Origin: Edaphochlamys debaryana
Taxonomy: Eukaryota; Chlorophyta; Chlorophyceae; Chlamydomonadales
NCBI GenBank assembly: GCA_016858145.1
Contig: JAEHOE010000043.1
Location: forward strand, 434,001-498,000
Direction of reading: 5' to 3'
DNA: 64,000 nt
In this document: positions 58,204 to 64,000 of the stretch, in pieces
Numbering within the stretch: position 1 is the first letter of the stretch
How the letters are laid out: every line of letters starts with the position of its first letter
Notes under the pieces: model-generated
Told to the model about the DNA's origin: nothing
Databases searched by the model: none
The model's input: only the letters and a program-made list of their open reading frames with translations
Program-made: the position numbers and the translations under genes

Positions 58204-60840
58204 ATGACGGCCAACAGCAGGGCCGCAAGCAGGGTGGCGTCCAGGCTGATGGGGGGGGCCCTGGACTCTTGCGCTGCGGGTGGCATTGGCGGCAGCGGCG
58301 CCGGGACCTTGCGCTTGGCGGCAGCGGTTAGCCGGGGGCCACCGGCAGCGGCGGGGACGCGTGTGTCCATCTGGGGTGCAAGCCGCTCTGTATGGCGCTC
58401 GTTTGCAAGTGAGGGGGTGGCGACACCGCCGACGCTGCAGCGGAGGGCCCTTTCCGCGGGTATGGTATTGGGGGCAGGAGCGGCGGCGGCGGCAGGGGGG
58501 CCGCTGCGGAACCTGGGCGGAGCCCTCGTGAGCGCGGCGGCGGCACCTTCCGCCGGCAGCAGCGCTACTCTTGCGGCGTCACGGCGGATGGCGACTGGGG
58601 CGGCGGCGGGGCTCGGCGGCGGGATGGGCCTGGTGACGACGCGGCCGGTGGCACAGCCCCGCAACAGCAGGTGGCATGGGAGGCTGGGAGCACGTACAGT
58701 CACCGGCCATAGGGGGGCGGTTTCAGTGATGACGCGCCCTGGGGGGCCTTCACGCCTACGGACTCACAGGCCGCTAACCTCGGAACGGTCATTTCAAAAC
58801 CCCTGCAGCTCTTCAGCCGCCTGGTTTGACGCAGTCCTGGGCGAACTTTGCGCCCTGGGGCTCATTGCTGTGATGTACGGGGCGTGCTTCCTGTACAACA
58901 AGGACACGGTATGTAATGGGTGCACGGAAACCAAGCTTCAGCTAAGCTTCAACTCAAGTCGTGCTGTCTGCCTCTGCCTTTGCCCGACTTGTGCAGGTGC
59001 CTTACACTGGCCGGCTACGTGCCCTGCCCAGCGACTCAGATGTGGGGTGGCTCGACGTAAGCGGGCGTTTACTTTAGGCGCGCTTGCTCTGTCCGCTCGG
59101 GCGTGTTGGATCACCATTAGCACTTCCTTACCCTTGCCGAGCAGTGGCTGCTGTGGCAGAGCTCCTTTGAGGAAAGCCCCCTGCCCGAGGGCCACCCCTC
59201 GGCGCAGCTCGTGCGGCGGGTGGGGGCGGCCGTTGCGGCGGCGGCGTGTGACGGCGCCGGGGGCGGCAGCTGGGAGCACGCCAAGGAGCTGACGTGGGAG
59301 TCCGTGGTGGTGGACAATGCGGAGCCCCGGGCGTGGGCGCGCCCCAGCGGCAAGGTCAGTGCGTGGGCGCATGCATTGCCCTCCAGACCATGCATGCGGA
59401 GCACTTTCTGCTGCGGGACCCTCCGCCCGAGTGTGGGCATTCCTCGGGGTTTGATGCGATCTCCTTCCGTCTCCTCCCCTCCCCCTCCGCAGGTGGTGGT
59501 CACCACCGGCATGCTCGACTTCCTGGGCGTGTATCGCAACCCGGAGAACGGCGAGGCGGCGCTGGCGTGGGTGCTGGCACGGCAGGCGGCACACCTGCTG
59601 GCGAGGCACCCGGTGGGGGCGGTGGGGTCGGGCGGTTGAGAGATTACCGTAGATGTGGTGGGTCAACACACACGACCGTCTACCGCCAGTGCGCCACAGC
59701 GCCAGGGCTTGGCCTTGCGGCGCGCAAGGGTACCAGTGGGCTTACCTGCCACCTTCCGCGTGCCCTCCTCCCTCTTCTCTGGAAGAAGTGTTGACCTGGG
59801 TTCCGTCACCGACGACCTTCTGTGCCGCACTTCCCGGGTGCTGGTGCTTCCTCCGCTCGAACACGGTCGCTGGCTCCGTTGCAGCCTGCCTGGGGATGCT
59901 CATGTGAGGTGCTTGACGAGCTCCGGAGCTTGAGTGCGTGGACCGGCAAGCGACCGCTTGTTGCTAACTGTGTCTTGTGCTGACGGTATCTGACAGGGCC
60001 CCAGTCGCCGTGATGTGGTGGCACCGCAGACGGTGAGGCGGTTACGGGGGCCTCCAGGGACGGCAGCATCATGTAAGCCGCCCCCCCCTTCAGGAGGTTG
60101 GATGCCTGTTATGTCAACCTTTGAAGCTCCCGTCGCCCCCCACCCCCCCACCCCCGCCCCCCCCAGGCAGCTGCAGCTCGAGGCGGACGTCATCGGGCTT
60201 GCACCTGGCGGCACGCGCCGGCTTCAACCCGGCAGGGGCCTTCTACGTTCTGCAAGAGAGCATGGTCGCTGACCGCCTCGAGGAGCTGGTACGCGCTGCC
60301 GGGCGAGGCTTGGCGGGCGGTTGGTTGCATGCTAGTTTTCCCCGCGATCCCTGGTCCATGCTTTCGAGCATCCGGGGCCCCTCGCCCCAGCCGGCGTCGA
60401 GGCCAATGTCTTGTCTGGAGGGCATGCGGCCGACCTCCTGCCTCACAAGCTCCTGCCCGTCCGTTCCGTATTTCTTGCCCCAATCCCAGAGCGGCCGCAT
60501 TGACGAGGTACGGGGCCCCCTAGCCCTGCGGACCCTCTGCCCAAACGCGGACCGCGTGGCGCTCCTGGCCAAGCACATGCCCCAGGTCCTGGCGGACCGC
60601 CACAAGCCGCCGTCGGCAGGTGCGTGGGTGGCGGGTAGGCACGCCCTGGGGTCGGGTTCTCCGTTTCAACTGCGGTGCTCCGTCCGTACTTTTTGGTGTG
60701 CTCGCTTCGCTCGTACCCCCTGTGCATGTGACGGTCCCGCCCCATCTGTCCTGCCGCCTTCCGCCCAGCAGGCAGCAGTGCGGCACTCCAGGAGGACGGG
60801 AGCCGGTGGGCGTACTTCAACGGTGGAATCTCGGAGTTAG
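58204..60840 (+). pseudogene. OMA1-like M48 copy 3, degraded
   Basis: The first five exons are well formed: 58204-58670, 58809-58908, 58997-59056, 59145-59354, 59493-59612, coding the presequence, membrane segment (LIAVMYGACFLYN), VPYTGRLRAL, AQLVRRVGAAV and the zinc-site region. Three defects follow. The zinc motif reads RQAAH, so the catalytic Glu is also lost (Gln). The acceptor before exon 6 (59782-59903) is TG instead of AG at 59780-59781. An extra T at 60199-60200 shifts the frame just after LEADVIG; the downstream HLAARAGFNPAGAFYVLQ is in the other frame. Later exons (~60490-60619 and ~60773 on) still resemble copies 1 and 2. The 3' end is uncertain. Confidence 0.8.
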
Positions 60841-62458
60841 ACAGTGATGGACGTCGGTCCCTGGTTCCGCTGGCTGGGCGGTCCCCGATGGCTACTTTCA
60901 GAAGGCTGGAAGGGCGGCTTTCCTTCGGGGTGGGATTCCAAGGGGCAAGGGAACAAGACGACGTTGCGGGCGGACAGGTTGGTGCTGGGTCCGCCGCTCC
61001 GCCCGGAGTGGCCATAGGAGCAAGCAGAGCAGTGACCACAGAGTTCAGAGCCTACGGGGGTACGGCGGTGCTCGGCGTCTGGGCCCGACATGCCGTGACG
61101 ATGACTGTTGACGGGGACCAGCAGCTGAACATGACCCTGACGACTGCTGCTCAAGGTCCACGTTATGGCAGAGGCTGCGCTGCAGCGCTGGAAAGAGATG
61201 TACCGGAGGGAAACGCACTGTGGAGAGCGAGAGGGGCTGCGCAGGGCTGCAGTGGGAGGGGATGTTCATGCCCATGCCGGGCTGGCCGGCCCGGCACCGT
61301 TGCGGTGATAGTCCTGGTGGGCACAAATGGAAACCAGCAGACTTGATATTCCCGTTGAACGCCGGCCCGCCGCTTCCGACGAGCAGGGCGGGCCCACCCT
61401 CCACCGCCGCTGCGGCCACACGCACCCCGCACGACCCCTCGAGCCTGCTGCATCCACCCCCGCCACCCGCCACATGCCAGCGCCTGTAATCCGCCGCCAT
61501 CCCTGCCCTCCTGCCAAACCAGCCGCGATGCTGCAATACGCCCTGCGCTCCCACCAATGGACCCACTGCATCCCGACCCGCACCCCCACCCGCACGCCCA
61601 TGCCCACACCCCATGCACCCAACCAGGCTTCTGCCAGCCACCGTCATCTGCGCCTCAGTCGCAGGGCCGATGCTTGGGGCCCACCCCGCCCTGCGACCAA
61701 ATGGGCAAGCACACACCCATAAGCAAACCAGCCCATCCGCGTAGCTGCACCGTGCGTGCAAAAGAAAAAAGAAAGTCCACACGCCGTATCAAGTTTGCGA
61801 TTCGGAGTCCACACACCCGCTGTCAATGCTTAGTGGTGGCCCCCCGCCAGGCGTCACGCGTCACTAGTGGGGCGTGTCCAGTCCAGCCCACACCCACACC
61901 CACGTCAGCGGCCAAAGGCGTCCTGCGTGCAAGCGGTCGGAGGGCGCTCTGGCGTCCCTTCCCCCCTCCCCCCTGCCTGTGTCCAGTGTGCCCCCACCAA
62001 CCCCACCCCAGAAGCTCCACACGCGACCACCATAACCCAGCCGCCATCCGTCACAGCCCACAGCAGTCCCCATCACGTCACGGTCACGTCATGCACAGCA
62101 CGCGGGCTGCTCAGCCGCACACGTGGTCAGCAGATTGACAGGTCGCCGATGCGCATAATCGCTTTATCTGTACGGCGTGGTTACCGTGCTCTGCAGAGAC
62201 GCCCAATGCCTCAGCCAATGCCCCTCCTTACCCCCACGTTTGCAGGACGTTGGATAACCTATGCCCCTCTGCATCGGTGCTCGAGTGTACAGGGCCCCGG
62301 AGGGGCGCGCGCCAAGCCTGGCACCCCTGGTCCGCCCCCGCCCCGGCCCACGGCCTGAGGCATTACCCCCGCAATCCACCCACCACCCCCCAGTGCCCCC
62401 CAGCCCACCCTGCACTCTCCAGTCCTCCACACCCAGCGCCTCCCAACGGCTCCCAAGC
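60841..62458. other. Intergenic between the tandem array and the last gene
   Basis: No gene recognised. The high-coordinate side must hold the 3' UTR of the minus-strand gene ending at 62459. A C/A-rich simple stretch of CCCGCACCCCCACC type lies at ~61565-61625. Confidence 0.5.
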
Positions 62459-64000
62459 TCAGAAGCCGTCCGCTATGGACACCCGCCGCACCGCCCGCAC
62501 CACCCCCGTGCCGGGCCTCGACCCCGGCCCGGAGCTCGGACCCGAACCCACGCCCGCCGGCGGGGAGGGCCCCGCAGTGCCCGGCGGCGATGGTGACGGC
62601 CCCGCCCCTGGCGGCGGCGACGGCCCCGGCCGCGGCGAGCTGCCCACGGAGCCTGTCGTCGGCAGCAGTGCTCCGCCGCCGCCGCCGCCGCCACTGGCCC
62701 CGCCTGCACTGCCGCCGCCACCGCCACTAGTGCTGCAGGCCCGAGGTGGCACGCAGCCGGGTCCTTCCAAGGGCGGCCCCGAGCCGCCTCCCACAATCCC
62801 CGCCGACTGCGGCCCGTCACCCGTGGCTGACCTCAGGCGGTGTGGGGCCACTACGGAAGGTGGGGGCACGATGGGTAGTACCGGGGTGGCCCCGGGCGTG
62901 TGGGCATGGGCGTGCGTGTGCATGTACGGCGGTGCAGCTGCAGACGAGGAGGTGGAGGCGGATGCTCCACCGGAGGAGGGGGAGTGGGGGCGGAGAGGGG
63001 AGCTGGGGTCGGCGCCCGAGAGCATGTGGCCCCGGGGCGCTGCGGAGGAGGGCGGAGAGGCGTGGGAGGAGACGCGGGGCGACAGGGGCGTGTGTTGCAG
63101 CAGCGGACCCGTCGGCGGCGTGGGCGTGGGCATGGAGGTTGCTGACGGCGCTGACGCCGACGTCGGCAGCAGCGGCGACGTCGGCTGCCACGCAACGCCC
63201 GCCGCCGCCAGCCCCGCCGACAGGTCCACGCTGGTACGATGCATGGACGCCCGAGCCGCCGCTGCCGCCGCCATCGCGGCGGCGGACCCCGGGCTGACGG
63301 CGCCGCCGCCGCCGCCGGGTGACGTCTGCCCGTCCCGCCCGCGGCCGCCCCCCGTGCTCGGCGAGGCCAGCGCTTCCCCTGCGTCGCCGGCAGAGATGGA
63401 GGCCAGGCTGATTCCAGATCCGGAACTGCTGCGCAGGCCCTGCGGTGAGTCACACTCGGACCCGCCTGGGCCCGTGTTTGGGCCCGAGCCGCTGGGGCTA
63501 CCGCCGCCGGCCGCCATCCGGCTGTGCAGGAAGGCCTGCATGTGGGCTGTCACCTGCAGCTCCGACGCCGCCCCCGCCGCATGCGCGCCAGCGACCGAGC
63601 TATGCCGCCGCCGCTGCGAAGGAGACCCGAGCCCGCCGCCGCCGCCGCCGCTGCCGCCGCCGCCGAGCCAGCCAGAGGCTGGCGTGCTGCCCAGCGGCGG
63701 GCTCACGTGCATCGGGCTCCCCGGCCCGCCGCCGCCGCCGCTACCACCGGGGCTGGCGGCTTGCGGCGTCACGTAGCGGCGGGCGAGTGGGCCCGGGCTG
63801 GGCCCCGCGCCTTCCGGCGGTTCCGGAACGGAGCATGCGTCCGGCTCCATTGCTCCGGGCCCCCCTGGGCCCAGGGGGTAGTCATGATTGGCCGAGGCGA
63901 CCGGCGAGATGAGGGCCGTGGCTCCTGCCCCAGGGCCCAAGCCGTCGTTCGACCGGGGCGCCCTCCGCGGCCGGATGAGGCCGGCCGGGATGGCTGGGCC
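62459..64000 (-). CDS. C-terminal part of a large disordered protein, 5' end beyond window
   Basis: One open frame of more than 510 codons runs from the window edge to a stop at 62459-62461 with no internal stop. The protein is Gly/Pro/Ser/Ala-rich with long Gly and Pro runs. The only helix-like segment is SELQVTAHMQAFLHSRMAAG; other less repetitive spots are ARASMHRTSVDLSAGLAAAG and the C-terminus RAVRRVSIADGF, which contains an RRxS basophilic kinase-type site. Codon use and length without introns resemble the disordered exon of the cyclase gene. No domain is identified, so no function is proposed. Opposite-strand frames here are compositional. Confidence 0.65.
   Translation of the reverse strand, partial: GPAIPAGLIRPRRAPRSNDGLGPGAGATALISPVASANHDYPLGPGGPGAMEPDACSVPEPPEGAGPSPGPLARRYVTPQAASPGGSGGGGGPGSPMHVSPPLGSTPASGWLGGGGSGGGGGGLGSPSQRRRHSSVAGAHAAGAASELQVTAHMQAFLHSRMAAGGGSPSGSGPNTGPGGSECDSPQGLRSSSGSGISLASISAGDAGEALASPSTGGGRGRDGQTSPGGGGGAVSPGSAAAMAAAAAARASMHRTSVDLSAGLAAAGVAWQPTSPLLPTSASAPSATSMPTPTPPTGPLLQHTPLSPRVSSHASPPSSAAPRGHMLSGADPSSPLRPHSPSSGGASASTSSSAAAPPYMHTHAHAHTPGATPVLPIVPPPSVVAPHRLRSATGDGPQSAGIVGGGSGPPLEGPGCVPPRACSTSGGGGGSAGGASGGGGGGGALLPTTGSVGSSPRPGPSPPPGAGPSPSPPGTAGPSPPAGVGSGPSSGPGSRPGTGVVRAVRRVSIADGF

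Noticed and set aside
62250..63776. 508-codon plus-strand open frame
   Set aside because: Low-complexity Pro/Ala/Gly product opposite an equally open minus frame; the minus frame ends in a less repetitive tail (RAVRRVSIADGF) and is preferred, though neither is proven.
1..64000. CRISPR array, bacterial operon or ribosome-binding-site features
   Set aside because: Intron structure and gene content are eukaryotic; the only regular repeats are microsatellites, a minisatellite and the intronic snoRNA arrays.

Overview
This is nuclear DNA of a green alga of the Chlamydomonas/Volvox group. The evidence is very high GC with long G and C runs, genes split into many short exons by short GT-AG introns, (CA/TG)n microsatellites, TGTAA polyadenylation signals 3' of several genes, huge Ala/Gly/Pro/Ser-rich disordered segments, and the mix of proteins (plant-type AzgA purine permease, PAS-linked class III cyclase, ARPC4, NOP14, VPS53). 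Species cannot be fixed from the window. All gene models were spliced by eye; boundaries marked approximate may be off by a few bases.

Layout. 1-5784 (-): purine permease, 3' end outside the window. 7421-16116 (-): PAS/guanylate cyclase of about 2,200 residues with one uninterrupted 4.9 kb exon coding a disordered insert. 17711-18984 (-): unnamed protein with an internally duplicated domain and an apparent one-base frame break. 19825-21592 (-): ARPC4 of the Arp2/3 complex, head to head (287 bp) with 21880-29229 (+): NOP14 of the small-subunit processome. Three NOP14 introns each carry the same array of three box C/D snoRNAs, nine in all. 29968-30262: G-rich minisatellite. 30660-39891 (-): VPS53 of the GARP tether, divergent from 40926-44872 (+): membrane-anchored purple acid phosphatase. 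44873-48911: mostly unassigned. 48912-60840 (+): three tandem copies of an OMA1-like M48 peptidase family gene in which the first zinc-binding His is replaced by Arg; copy 3 is a pseudogene, and copy 1 carries a 1.0 kb retroposon-like insertion with a 12 bp target duplication. 62459-64000 (-): 3' part of a disordered protein, running off the window.

Most neighbours are unrelated housekeeping genes. Two regions form systems. One is the NOP14/snoRNA locus, where a ribosome-assembly gene hosts an amplified snoRNA set, at least part of which can pair with 18S rRNA. The other is the tandem M48-like array, which shows duplication together with upstream DNA, loss of the canonical catalytic motif and decay of one copy.
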